DNA of 64,000 nucleotides, from NCBI GenBank assembly GCA_043803805.1, contig JAZDJP010000117.1, forward strand, positions 5,576 through 69,575, read 5' to 3'. This document shows, one piece after another, positions 1-8,165 of the stretch. A program made the translations under genes and the position numbers. Under the pieces are notes generated by a model. It searched no databases. It was not told where the DNA came from and was given only the letters and a program-made list of their open reading frames with translations. The number at the start of each line of letters is the position of its first letter. Position 1 is the stretch's first letter. The stretch comes from JAZDJP01 sp043803805 (GTDB taxonomy: Bacteria; Planctomycetota; JAZDJP01).

Positions 1-2
1 GC

Positions 3-863
3 CCATCCTCGGCCCCGGAGCGATATTACGCCCTGTACCGGGGAACCCAGCGGGAACGCGCCCCCAATTTGAGCGACATGCTTGAGAACAAACCGTTTAT
101 CCATCAGCAACTCGAGAAATACTACCACGGAACGGGAAGGGTCCCTGCCGGCGCCATGCCAAACAACGATCCGCGCTACTACGGTTGCAACACGTTTGTC
201 GATGGGCAGATCGGACGGGTGCTGGACGCCGTCGACCGGCACTGTCCGGAGAACACGATCGTCGTCTACACCACCGACCACGGCGCCCACCAGGGAGCGC
301 ATGGACTTCTCGCCAAGGGACCGACCATGTACGAAGAAACCACGCACGTGCCGTTCATCGTCCGCGCCCCGGGCGTGACCCGGCCGGGCTCGGTCTCAAA
401 CGCGCTGGTGAGCCACATCGATATCGCGCCGACGATTTCGGAACTCGCCGGCGTGCCGACCCACCCGCAGTTCCAGGGACAATCCCTCGTCCCCGTGCTC
501 CGAAACCCGACGACCGGTGTGCAGGATGCGGTCTTTATGGAGTACGCCCGGTTCGGATTGGAACATGACAACCACTTTGGATTCGTGCCCATCCGCTGTA
601 TCCGAACGGAACGGCACAAACTGGTTCTGAATCAGACGGACATGGATGAACTTTACGATCTCCAGACGGATCCCTGGGAGATGGAGAATCGTATTGACGA
701 TCCGGCTCTTTCGGAACTTCGGTTAACGCTTCACGACCGGTTGCTCGACTGGATGAATCGGCGCATCGATCCTTTGCGCGGGGAGATGTGGTACAGCCGC
801 CGCTGGCGACCCGACCACCACATCGACCCATGGGCCGGCGAACACAATCTCAAGGAAAACTGA
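3..863 (+). CDS. sulfatase, C-terminal part (gene enters from the left edge)
   Basis: The frame is open from the first complete codon of the window, so the 5' end lies outside; about 286 codons are present. The motif TTDHG followed by GLLAKGPTMYEE and HVPFIVRAPG is typical of the type I sulfatase / alkaline-phosphatase superfamily: the Asp-His pair belongs to the metal site and the Lys in AKGP to the substrate pocket. The later stretch ELYDLQTDPWEMEN is the usual sulfatase C-terminal subdomain. The catalytic Cys/Ser-x-Pro-x-Arg site that becomes formylglycine is upstream of the window, so activity cannot be judged. Sulfatases of this type remove sulfate esters from polysaccharides, which fits the glycosidases in the integron cassettes. 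It converges with pgi, only 15 bases away. Confidence 0.88.
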   Translation, partial: PSSAPERYYALYRGTQRERAPNLSDMLENKPFIHQQLEKYYHGTGRVPAGAMPNNDPRYYGCNTFVDGQIGRVLDAVDRHCPENTIVVYTTDHGAHQGAHGLLAKGPTMYEETTHVPFIVRAPGVTRPGSVSNALVSHIDIAPTISELAGVPTHPQFQGQSLVPVLRNPTTGVQDAVFMEYARFGLEHDNHFGFVPIRCIRTERHKLVLNQTDMDELYDLQTDPWEMENRIDDPALSELRLTLHDRLLDWMNRRIDPLRGEMWYSRRWRPDHHIDPWAGEHNLKEN

Positions 864-878
864 TCGGCATTTTAACAT

Positions 879-2513
879 TCACCGTTTCAATTTCCGGTAC
901 CGCCGGATGAGGACGGTGGTCGAGCTGTCGTGGGCGGGGGGCGGATCGTTCGGGCCTTCGAGTTCGGGGACGATCCGGTCGGCCAGCACCTTCCCGAGCT
1001 GAACGCCCCACTGGTCGAACGAATTGATATTCCAGATCGTCCCCTGGACGAAGACCTTGTGCTCGTACAGGGCGATCAGACTGCCAAGGGTCTCCGGCGT
1101 TAATTTTTCCATCAGCAGGGCGTTGGTCGGCCGGTTCCCATCGAAGACGCGGTGGGGCGCCAGGGCCGCCGGCGTCCCCTCCGCGGCGACCTCCGCCGCC
1201 GTCCGCCCGAAGGCGAGGGCCTCCGCCTGGGCGAAGAAGTTGGCCATGAGGAGGTCGTGATGGCGGCCGGACGGGTTCAGACTCCGGCAGAAGCCGATGA
1301 AATCACACGGGATGAGTTTCGTCCCCTGGTGAATCAACTGATAAAACGCGTGCTGGCCGTTGGTGCCCGGCTGGCCCCACACCACCGGCCCGGTCTGGCC
1401 CTCCACCCGGCGCCCATCGAGGGCGGTCTGCTTGCCGTTGCTTTCCATGTCGAGTTGCTGGAGGTAGGCGCTGAACCGGCCGAGGTAATGATCATAAGGG
1501 AGAATCGCCACGGTTTCCGCGCCGAAGAAGTTGTTGTACCAGACGCCGAGAAGCCCCAGCAGCACCGGGAGGTTTTCCGCGAAGGGCGCGGAGCGAAAAT
1601 GAACGTCCATGGCGCGGAAGCCGGCGAGCATCTCGCGGAAGCGGCCGGGCCCGATGGCGATCATCAATGACAGGCCGATGGCCGAATCCAACGAATAGCG
1701 CCCGCCCACCCAGTCCCAGAAGCCGAACATGTTGGCCGGGTCAATGCCGAATTTCGCCACCTCCGCCGCGTTCGTCGAGACGGCCACGAAGTGCCGGGAG
1801 ACCGCCCGCTCGTCGCCGAGCGCCCGCAGGCACCACGCCCGGGCCGTCCGGGCGTTGGTCATGGTTTCGAGCGTGGTGAACGTCTTGGAGGAAATGAGGA
1901 ACAGCGTCTCGGCGGGATCGAGGTCGCGGACGGCCTCCGCGAAGTCCGTGCCGTCAATGTTGGAAACGAAACGGCAGGTGATCCCGCGGTCATTGTAGTG
2001 GCGGAGGGCATCGTGGGCCATGGCGGGGCCGAGGTCGGATCCGCCGATGCCGATGTTGACGACGGCTCGGATGCGTTTCCCGGTGTGCCCTTTCCAGTCT
2101 CCGCCGCGGACGCGGTCGGCGAAGGCGGCCATTTTATCCAGAACGGCATGAACCCCGGGGACGACATCCACGCCGTCCACCATGACGGATTCCCCTCGCG
2201 GGGCGCGGAGCGCCGTGTGGAGGACCGCCCGGTTTTCCGTGGTATTGATGCGATCCCCGCGGAACATGGCGTCCATCCGCGCCCGAAGATCCGATTTCTC
2301 CGCCAGCGCCAGGAGTAGCCGCAGGGTTTCGTCCGTCACCCGGTTCTTGGAGTAATCGAGGTAGATGCCGGCGCCCTCCGCCGCGAACCGTTCCCCGCGG
2401 CGGGGGTCGGCGGCGAAAATCTCCCGGAGGTGGATATCGCGGACCTTCGGGAAGTGCGCTTCAAGCGCTTTCCAGGCGGGGCGTTGCGTTGGGGAGGTGG
2501 CGGGGGTGGTCAT
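879..2513 (-). CDS. pgi: glucose-6-phosphate isomerase
   Basis: Interconverts glucose-6-phosphate and fructose-6-phosphate in the cytoplasm (glycolysis/gluconeogenesis). The product is 544 aa, the usual long-type PGI size. The phosphate/sugar site appears as GIGGSDLGPAM, the family signature as WVGGRYSLDSAIG, and the GQPGTNGQHAFYQLIHQG block is present. The ATG at 2513 was chosen because it follows the family N-terminus (MTTPATSP...) and overlaps the TGA of the upstream toxin-like gene as ATGA. A longer in-frame extension would run through the toxin gene in another frame and has no family similarity. Thus pgi is the third gene of a translationally coupled minus-strand set (antitoxin-like, toxin-like, pgi). 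Confidence 0.96.
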   Translation of the reverse strand: MTTPATSPTQRPAWKALEAHFPKVRDIHLREIFAADPRRGERFAAEGAGIYLDYSKNRVTDETLRLLLALAEKSDLRARMDAMFRGDRINTTENRAVLHTALRAPRGESVMVDGVDVVPGVHAVLDKMAAFADRVRGGDWKGHTGKRIRAVVNIGIGGSDLGPAMAHDALRHYNDRGITCRFVSNIDGTDFAEAVRDLDPAETLFLISSKTFTTLETMTNARTARAWCLRALGDERAVSRHFVAVSTNAAEVAKFGIDPANMFGFWDWVGGRYSLDSAIGLSLMIAIGPGRFREMLAGFRAMDVHFRSAPFAENLPVLLGLLGVWYNNFFGAETVAILPYDHYLGRFSAYLQQLDMESNGKQTALDGRRVEGQTGPVVWGQPGTNGQHAFYQLIHQGTKLIPCDFIGFCRSLNPSGRHHDLLMANFFAQAEALAFGRTAAEVAAEGTPAALAPHRVFDGNRPTNALLMEKLTPETLGSLIALYEHKVFVQGTIWNINSFDQWGVQLGKVLADRIVPELEGPNDPPPAHDSSTTVLIRRYRKLKR

Positions 2514-2830
2514 GACAGGTCCTTTAATTCGATGAAGTCGCCCGGTTTGATTTTCGAGATGATCTGTTTGAGTTCGCTCTCGTATTTCTTCACAACGGGG
2601 AGGCGGCTTGAGGGAAGCACGATGATGGCGATCTTCCGGCATTTCAGGTTTTGTTGATATTGAAGGTTTTGATCTGCCGTGAGAAACACGTCAAATGCGG
2701 CTTCCGCCAGGTTGAGTAGTGGTCCGTTCTTCACGGAGGACCAGCCGGCTTCCTGAACGGTTTGGCGCGAGAAGTCGGAAAGGGCGATCTTCAGGTAACG
2801 CGGAAGGCACTCATCAATCAGGATGTTCAT
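2510..2830 (-). CDS. DUF5615-type PIN-like protein, putative toxin
   Basis: A 106-aa protein beginning MNILIDECLPRYLK and containing DVFLTADQNLQYQQNL and IAIIVLPS, the pattern of the PIN-like DUF5615 family: an early Asp-Glu and a later T-x-D in a Mut7-C/PIN fold. These families are usually the toxin half of type II toxin-antitoxin pairs with DUF433 partners, with presumed nuclease activity. Here the DUF433 gene lies immediately upstream and its TGA overlaps this ATG (ATGA); the stop in turn overlaps the pgi start. Toxicity and nuclease action are inferred from family and context only. Confidence 0.8.
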   Translation of the reverse strand: MNILIDECLPRYLKIALSDFSRQTVQEAGWSSVKNGPLLNLAEAAFDVFLTADQNLQYQQNLKCRKIAIIVLPSSRLPVVKKYESELKQIISKIKPGDFIELKDLS

Positions 2831-3066
2831 TTCGAAAGAGTGGCCTTGAGGAATGTGTTGCTGGCGGTCTCGAGCAGGGTGATGGCATCCCCCCGTTTGA
2901 CGGAGGGAAACTGGTCGAGGAATTCGTCAAGAGAGCATCCGTCCTCGATGTACTCGAAAAACGTCCGGATCGGCACCCGGGTGCCCATAAAAACCGTGAC
3001 ACCTCCGAGGATTTCGGGGTCGGAGTGAATCGGTAGCGTCTCAATGTCCAAGGCAACGGTGGTCAT
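2827..3066 (-). CDS. DUF433 family protein, putative antitoxin
   Basis: A 79-aa protein with the DUF433 pattern: PEILGGVTVFMGTRVPIRTFFEYIEDGCSLDEFLDQFP, seen here in pieces GTRVPIRT and SLDEFLDQFPSV. DUF433 proteins are small winged-helix-like DNA-binding proteins, commonly the antitoxin and autorepressor of DUF5615 or PIN toxins. The start is the ATG at 3066. It is the first gene of the coupled set running into pgi, so the operon promoter should lie in 3067-3164; I found no convincing -35/-10 pair there. Confidence 0.82.
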   Translation of the reverse strand: MTTVALDIETLPIHSDPEILGGVTVFMGTRVPIRTFFEYIEDGCSLDEFLDQFPSVKRGDAITLLETASNTFLKATLSK

Positions 3067-3164
3067 GAAATGGAGTATACCTCACACGGTTCCGGATGGC
3101 AACCTTCCTCATAATACCCAATTCGCATAAATCCAAAATCCTTTCGTAAATCCGAAGAACCATG

Positions 3165-3638
3165 TCATGTCAGGGGAATGATTTCCGCCGCGAGCGTTGC
3201 GGTGTCGAGAATCGCGACCGTCGGCTTTCCGAGAAGCCACCCGCCGCACTCCCCGGGATTGATCAGGAGTGTGTCGCCGGTCCGCGCGATGCCCGGCTCA
3301 TGGGTGTGGCCGTGAATGATGACGTCGGCGATCCGCCGCCCCGGAGGGAGTGCCTCGAGGGCGTGGACGATAGTGATCTTTCGCCCGTCCAGTTCGATCC
3401 CCATCGGCCCTTCGGCGATGCCCGGCAGTATCTTTGCGAGGCCCGCCCTTTCCCCGTCGTTGTTTCCGTAGATGACCGTGAGGGGGAATCCCGCCGCCGC
3501 CAGAATCTTCGCGGCGAACGGGGCCACGATGTCCCCGGCGTGGATGACGTGGATGCAGTTCCGTTCCCGGAAAATGGCGAGGGCCTGTTTCAGGCGGTCC
3601 AGGTGGTCGTGGGAGTCGGAGAGGATGCCAATAAGCAT
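3165..3638 (-). CDS. YfcE/MJ0936-type metallophosphoesterase
   Basis: A 157-aa single-domain calcineurin-like phosphoesterase. Metal-binding motifs appear in the family order: SDSHD near residue 7, HAGDIV near 33, YGNNDG near 57, and GHTHEP near 109. This is the compact YfcE class, which hydrolyses phosphodiesters in vitro; the physiological substrate is generally unknown. It is monocistronic on the minus strand between the toxin-antitoxin/pgi set and the divergent 3904 operon. ATG 3638 gives the canonical N-terminus MLIGILSDSHD. Confidence 0.9.
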   Translation of the reverse strand: MLIGILSDSHDHLDRLKQALAIFRERNCIHVIHAGDIVAPFAAKILAAAGFPLTVIYGNNDGERAGLAKILPGIAEGPMGIELDGRKITIVHALEALPPGRRIADVIIHGHTHEPGIARTGDTLLINPGECGGWLLGKPTVAILDTATLAAEIIPLT

Positions 3639-3693
3639 GGCGCAAATTCTATCATGATTGCAGAGATTGGGAAATTGATTGCGTCAACCGATG

Positions 3694-3775
3694 GAAGTCG
3701 GCGAGTCAGCGAGTCGGAGAGATGGAAGTCTGGGAGTCTCAGAGTCTTGGAGTCAGGAAAACTCACAGACTTCAA
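3694..3775. repeat. imperfect GAGTC-rich tandem repeat
   Basis: The 265-bp gap 3639-3903 contains an imperfect run of units such as GGAGTCTGGGAGTC and GGCGAGTC. The same motif family, in reverse complement, fills 40430-40486. It has no coding potential. It lies between divergent genes, upstream of the 3843 promoter. Confidence 0.7.
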
Positions 3776-3842
3776 AACTTCGGGACTCAACAACTTTATT
3801 TCTGCGAGATACGGGCGACGAGATTCGTTTCACGCAAGGTCC

Positions 3843-3871
3843 TTGACGCTGGCCGTCCGGGCCGGTAAAGT
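3843..3871 (+). promoter_or_regulatory. sigma-70-like promoter for the 3904 operon
   Basis: TTGACG at 3843-3848, a 17-nt spacer, and TAAAGT at 3866-3871. The predicted transcription start falls about 25 bases before the ATG at 3904, leaving room for the GGAGAGGGA ribosome-binding site just upstream of that ATG. Confidence 0.55.
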
Positions 3872-3903
3872 CCGTGCTTTGCCGGTTTTGCGGAGAGGGA
3901 GTC

Positions 3904-4356
3904 ATGATCGCCGACCGTTTGGAAAACGCCGGATTGTACGCTGCCGCGGGGACGCGCCTGGCGAAGGCCTTTGCTCATCTGAAAAAACTTCTCGCCGCCC
4001 TTCCCCCGGACGGGAAGATCGAACTCGAGGGGAAGGACATCTTCGCCCTCGTCCAGTCCTACGAGACCCGGCCCGCGGCGGAGAAGACGTGGGAGGCGCA
4101 TCGCGACTATATTGACATCCAGCACGTCGCCGATGGCCGCGAAATTCTCGAGTGGGCCCCGGCGGGGCGGCTTTCCCCGGCGGGGACGTACAACCCGGAG
4201 AAGGACGTGGTGTTTTTCCAGGAGGCGGAGGGCGTTCCGGTGCGCCTGGCCGCGGGGGAGTTCGTCGTGTTTTTCCCCAATGACGCCCACCGGCCCCAGT
4301 GCGCGTGGGGGCCGCCGGCGAAGGTGAGGAAGGTCGTCATCAAAGTGAGACGATGA
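3904..4356 (+). CDS. YhcH/YjgK/YiaL family protein
   Basis: A 150-aa cupin-like beta-sandwich protein of the YhcH/YjgK/YiaL (EbgC-like) family. The diagnostic stretches are SYETRPAAEKTWEAHRDYID, the IQHVADGRE strand, and FVVFFPNDAHRPQCA, which carry the conserved metal/sugar-binding His and Asp/Glu residues. Members bind sugars and are often found with sialic-acid or other carbohydrate catabolism genes; their reaction is poorly defined. The ATG at 3904 is preferred over one at 3874 because GGAGAGGGA precedes it. The stop is one base from the next ATG, so translation is likely coupled. Confidence 0.85.
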   Translation: MIADRLENAGLYAAAGTRLAKAFAHLKKLLAALPPDGKIELEGKDIFALVQSYETRPAAEKTWEAHRDYIDIQHVADGREILEWAPAGRLSPAGTYNPEKDVVFFQEAEGVPVRLAAGEFVVFFPNDAHRPQCAWGPPAKVRKVVIKVRR

Positions 4357-4357
4357 A

Positions 4358-5101
4358 ATGCCCGAGGAACTGATTGACGATTCCGACGAGATGATTTTCC
4401 CTTCCCGCGTTGTGTGCCTCTGCCCGGGTTCGACGGACACGGTCCGGGCTCTCGGGGCGGGGGACCGGATGACCGCCGCCGATGCCGATGGCGGGGCGGT
4501 GGCGCTGGCCGGGGTTCCGGATCTCGTGATTTCTTTTGCGGGGGTGCCCTGTGATGCCGGTGTGCTCGCGGGGGTTCCTCTGCTCGCCCTGCGTCCGATG
4601 ACCCTGGGCGAGGTGATGGATGGCATTCTCCTGGTGGGACGCATCCTCGGTAACGACGTGGAGGCGATGTGCGTCGTCGAGCGCCTGGCCGCGGAGGTTC
4701 GCGACATCCGGGAACGCGGCCGCTGCTTTCCCCGTCGCCCGCGGGTGTTTTTCGAGGAGCAGAGCGTTCCGCTTTCCTCCGGCGGGCGGTGGATCGGCGA
4801 ACTCGTCGGCATCGCCGGGGGCGAGAACGTTTTTGCGAAGCGGAGCGCGCCCGGGGGGGATGCCCCGGTTGTCGAATCCGCCGACGTGGTCCGCCAGGAT
4901 CCGGAGATCATCTTTGCCGCGGCGCCGGGGGGGGGATTCGATGCCGGGGTCATCCGTCGCCGGCGCGGCTGGGAAACGATCGGGGCGGTCCGGGAAGGTC
5001 GGATCCACGGCATCGCCGCGGCGGACATTCTCGCGCCGGGGCCGTCCCTGATCAAGGGGTTGCAGCAGATGCATGATTTTATGGCGGCGGTGGTGAAATA
5101 G
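4358..5101 (+). CDS. BtuF-like helical-backbone metal-receptor protein, no evident signal peptide
   Basis: A 247-aa protein with the two-lobe periplasmic-binding pattern of BtuF/FhuD-like receptors: VVCLCPGSTDTVRALGAGDR at the N-terminus (as in vitamin B12 or siderophore binding proteins), then PDLVISFAG, and a C-terminal lobe with GRWIGELVGIAGGENVF and QDPEIIFAAAPGGG. No hydrophobic signal peptide or lipobox is present at the N-terminus, and no ABC permease or ATPase lies nearby. It is therefore either a cytoplasmic receptor or a protein supplied with another transporter. Neighbours are YhcH (1-base gap) and the membrane glycosyltransferase (1-base gap). Confidence 0.75.
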   Translation: MPEELIDDSDEMIFPSRVVCLCPGSTDTVRALGAGDRMTAADADGGAVALAGVPDLVISFAGVPCDAGVLAGVPLLALRPMTLGEVMDGILLVGRILGNDVEAMCVVERLAAEVRDIRERGRCFPRRPRVFFEEQSVPLSSGGRWIGELVGIAGGENVFAKRSAPGGDAPVVESADVVRQDPEIIFAAAPGGGFDAGVIRRRRGWETIGAVREGRIHGIAAADILAPGPSLIKGLQQMHDFMAAVVK

Positions 5102-5102
5102 A

Positions 5103-7172
5103 ATGAACCGCTTCCGGACGCTTGTCGCCGTCGCGGCGGGGCTGTGGATGGTCGCGGCCGCGGCGGTGTTCTTCACGGCGCCCGGGCCGAATCCGGTGAT
5201 CCGGTTTCTGGTCGCGACGGCGGGGACGCTCGCCATCGCCGGGACGGCGCTTCTGGCATTTCTCTTCGGCGGACTGGCGTTTCTCCGGGCGACAGGCTTG
5301 GAACCCGGGGATCCTTCCGTTCGCGCCATCGCGGCGGTCGGCGCCGGGCTGGGGCTTTTCCAAGTTATTGTTCTGATCCTCGGCGGCGCGGGAGGACTCT
5401 CCCTTCCGGTGGCGTGGGGGCTTCTCCTGGCGTTTCTCGCCGCGGGCATCCGGCCGGCGGCGGCGGAGCTCCCCGGGCTCGCGCGCGACGTCATGGAGGC
5501 CCTTCGCCGGATGACGCTGTTCGAGCGGGTTCTCCTGGCGTTCGCGGCGGTCGTCACGGTTCTGTCCGTCCTCTACGCCTTCGTTCCCCCGGTGGGTTAC
5601 GACGACCTCGAGTACCATCTCGGCGGGCCGAAGGCCTGGTGGCAGGCCGGCCGGGTGGGTTTCCTTTCCGGGAACGTCTACACGAATTTTCCCTCCGGGA
5701 TGGAGATGGTTTCGTATTTCTTCATGACGGCGACGGAGGACCCCCTGGGCGGGGCGACTCTGGCCCGCCTCGTCAACATCGCGCTTTTGCTGCTGACGGG
5801 GGCGCTTGTCCTGGCATGGGCGGAGGAGCGGCTGGGGCGGGACGCGGCATGGCCCGCGGCGGTGTTTTTCATCGCGACCCCCTGGACGGCGCTTCTGGCG
5901 ATGGAGTGCAACACGGAGCCGGGGCAGGCGTTTTTCTCCGCGCTGACGCTGTATGCCTTTTCGCGGGGGGTGTTCCCGATCGAGGGGGATGCCGGGCGTT
6001 GCCGGCGATGGCTGGCCCTGGCGGGGCTCGCGGCGGGATTCGCGGCGGGGTGCAAATACCCGGTGCTTCTGTTTCTCCACCTGCCGCTGGTCCTGATGAT
6101 TCCGTATCTGGTGTGGCGCCGCCGGATGGATGCGGCCGGGGCGGCAGGGTTTCTCGTTCTCTCGGTGGCCGGACTCCTGCCGTGGCTTGTCCGCAATTAT
6201 GTCAACACGGGGAATCCGGTGTACCCGTTCGCGTATGCCCTGTTCGCGGGTGATCCGCGTCTGGAGGCGGTGTGGAGCGCGGCCCAGGCCGCCCGGTTCC
6301 AGGCGGCCCACGCGGCCGGGGGATGGGATCCGGCCGGTATGCCGGGACGGTTGTGGGGGTATATCGTTGCCAGCGGTTGGATGTCCGCCGTCTACGCGGC
6401 CTTTCTCCCGCTTCTGCTTCTTCGTCTCGTTCCCGGCGGGGGCCGCGGGGAGCGAAAAGGCATTCCGGCGTGGCTCGGGTTTCTCATCGTGTATGCCGGC
6501 GTTTACTATGTGATCTGGGACGCGGCGACCCACCGGGTGGACCGGTTCCTGTTTCCCGTGATTCCGGTGTTGGCGCTTCTGGCGGGGGCGGGGTTCGCGG
6601 CCGCGGCGGCGGTGACGCCGGCGCGCCTTGCGGCCGTGGCGGCGGTGGGGCTTCTCGTCCCGGCGCTCTTCCGCACGGGGATCGCGCACGTCATCGAAGA
6701 CGGTTTCCGGGTGGCGTTCGGGGTGGAGGACGAACGCGTCTGTCTCGCGCGCAAGATGAAGGGCTCGACATGGTCGCCGGAGGTTTCGGACGCCGTGAAC
6801 GCCCTGCCGCCGGGGTCGTGTGTTCTATTTGTGGGGGAGGCGCGGACGTTCCACACCGGACCCCGTGTGATCGCGGCCACGGTCTTCGACCGGAATCCCC
6901 TGGAGGAGGCCCTGACCGCGTCGGGATCGGCGCGGGATGTCCGCGACCGGCTTCGGGCGCGGGGCGTCACCCACGTCTATTTCAACGAGGCCGAGATGGA
7001 ACGGCTTGCCCGGACCTACGCGTACGAGTTCCAGGGGGAGCGGCGCGCGGGGCTGGAAATTTCCCGGACCGGACTTCTCCGGGAATTCGGCGACGGTTTC
7101 CTCGAGCCCGTCACGTCGTTCGCCGGCACGCCGGACGGGCCGGTGCGGCATCGGCTGTATAAAATAAACTGA
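5103..7172 (+). CDS. polytopic membrane protein, GT-C-like glycosyltransferase
   Basis: A 689-aa protein with a dozen or so hydrophobic segments, e.g. residues 7-25, 36-60, 75-115, 150-165, 220-245, 250-270 and 300-345. An acidic motif YDDLEYHLGGPKAW near residue 166, in the first large loop, resembles the catalytic loop of GT-C/PMT-like glycosyltransferases that use polyprenyl-phosphate sugars. The C-terminal ~150 residues form a soluble domain. The donor and acceptor are unknown. It is the last gene of the operon starting at 3904. Confidence 0.7.
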   Translation: MNRFRTLVAVAAGLWMVAAAAVFFTAPGPNPVIRFLVATAGTLAIAGTALLAFLFGGLAFLRATGLEPGDPSVRAIAAVGAGLGLFQVIVLILGGAGGLSLPVAWGLLLAFLAAGIRPAAAELPGLARDVMEALRRMTLFERVLLAFAAVVTVLSVLYAFVPPVGYDDLEYHLGGPKAWWQAGRVGFLSGNVYTNFPSGMEMVSYFFMTATEDPLGGATLARLVNIALLLLTGALVLAWAEERLGRDAAWPAAVFFIATPWTALLAMECNTEPGQAFFSALTLYAFSRGVFPIEGDAGRCRRWLALAGLAAGFAAGCKYPVLLFLHLPLVLMIPYLVWRRRMDAAGAAGFLVLSVAGLLPWLVRNYVNTGNPVYPFAYALFAGDPRLEAVWSAAQAARFQAAHAAGGWDPAGMPGRLWGYIVASGWMSAVYAAFLPLLLLRLVPGGGRGERKGIPAWLGFLIVYAGVYYVIWDAATHRVDRFLFPVIPVLALLAGAGFAAAAAVTPARLAAVAAVGLLVPALFRTGIAHVIEDGFRVAFGVEDERVCLARKMKGSTWSPEVSDAVNALPPGSCVLFVGEARTFHTGPRVIAATVFDRNPLEEALTASGSARDVRDRLRARGVTHVYFNEAEMERLARTYAYEFQGERRAGLEISRTGLLREFGDGFLEPVTSFAGTPDGPVRHRLYKIN

Positions 7173-7273
7173 GCCAATCCGGTTGCCGGGCGTTTATCCT
7201 TTCGGGCCGGGCGCAAGTTCCTGCTGAACCGGTCGTGACGTGATCCTGGGGGATGGATCCGAATTCCGCTCGC

Positions 7274-7302
7274 GTGACATTCCTCCGGACTTTTGATAAG
7301 AT
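7274..7302 (+). promoter_or_regulatory. candidate promoter upstream of rluB
   Basis: GTGACA at 7274-7279, a 17-nt spacer and TAAGAT at 7297-7302, about 60 bases before the ATG at 7362. It is placed in the 189-bp gap after the membrane glycosyltransferase gene. Confidence 0.4.
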
Positions 7303-7361
7303 GCCCTCATGGTTATGGATCGTGAGAAGGAAATCATTCCCGAATTGCGGCGCGCCCAATC

Positions 7362-8087
7362 ATGACCGAACGCCTCCAAAAACTTCTCGCCCAGGCAGGC
7401 CTCGGCTCCCGCCGGGCCTGCGAGGATCTCATCCGCGAGGGGCGGGTGACGGTCAATAAAAAGCCCGCGAAACTCGGGGACAAGGCCGATCCCGGAGCGG
7501 ACGACATCCGATGCGACGGGGAACGCCTGCATCTCGAGCGCAGGCACTACATCGCCCTTCACAAGCCCAAGGGGTACGTTTCGACGAACGCCGACGAGCT
7601 GGGGCGGCCCCGGGTGGTTGATCTCCTCCCGGACCTGGGGGCGCGCCTCTTCCCCGCGGGGCGGCTCGACGAGGACAGCGAGGGGCTGATTATCCTGACG
7701 AACGACGGTGAGTTCGCCAACCGGATCACCCATCCGCGGTTCGGCGTGAAGAAGACCTACGTCGCCGAGGTGCGCGGCGCGCTGACCCCGGAGATTCTCG
7801 GAAAATTGAAAAAAGGGGTGTGGCTCTCCGAGGGGAAGGCCCAGCCGGCGGGGCTCCGCGTCGTGGAAAAATGGCGCGAGCAGGCGATTCTGGAGGTCGT
7901 CATCTGGGAGGGGATGAACCGCCAGGTGCGGCGCATGATCGAAGGGGTGGGGCTCAGGGTCCGGCGCCTGACCCGCACCGCGATCGGACCCTTGAAACTT
8001 GGATCGCTTCCCATGGGCAAGCACCGCCGGCTCACCGACAGCGAGATCCGGGCGGTGCAGGGCGTGTCCGTTTCCGATCAATCGTAA
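7362..8087 (+). CDS. rluB: RsuA/RluB-family pseudouridine synthase
   Basis: A 241-aa enzyme: an S4 RNA-binding domain at residues 1-60 (LQKLLAQAGLGSRRACEDLI), then the RsuA/RluB/RluE/RluF catalytic domain. The catalytic Asp lies in AGRLDEDSEGLIILTNDG near residue 100, and KPKGYVST and GMNRQVRRM are conserved motifs. It isomerises a uridine to pseudouridine in rRNA; the size and domain order fit RluB (23S rRNA), but the target is not proven. It has its own candidate promoter and is followed after 78 bases by the EF-G-like gene, so it may be part of a translation-related pair. Confidence 0.9.
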   Translation: MTERLQKLLAQAGLGSRRACEDLIREGRVTVNKKPAKLGDKADPGADDIRCDGERLHLERRHYIALHKPKGYVSTNADELGRPRVVDLLPDLGARLFPAGRLDEDSEGLIILTNDGEFANRITHPRFGVKKTYVAEVRGALTPEILGKLKKGVWLSEGKAQPAGLRVVEKWREQAILEVVIWEGMNRQVRRMIEGVGLRVRRLTRTAIGPLKLGSLPMGKHRRLTDSEIRAVQGVSVSDQS

Positions 8088-8112
8088 GTCACCCGCGTAT
8101 CCCCAAGGCCGC

Positions 8113-8141
8113 TTGATTTGACCCCTTTCGTCCGATACACT
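8113..8141 (+). promoter_or_regulatory. candidate promoter upstream of the EF-G-like gene
   Basis: TTGATT at 8113-8118, a 17-nt spacer and TACACT at 8136-8141. A strong GGAGGGGAG ribosome-binding site follows before the ATG at 8166. Confidence 0.4.
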
Positions 8142-8165
8142 ACTTCCTTTGGAGGGGAGAGGAAA

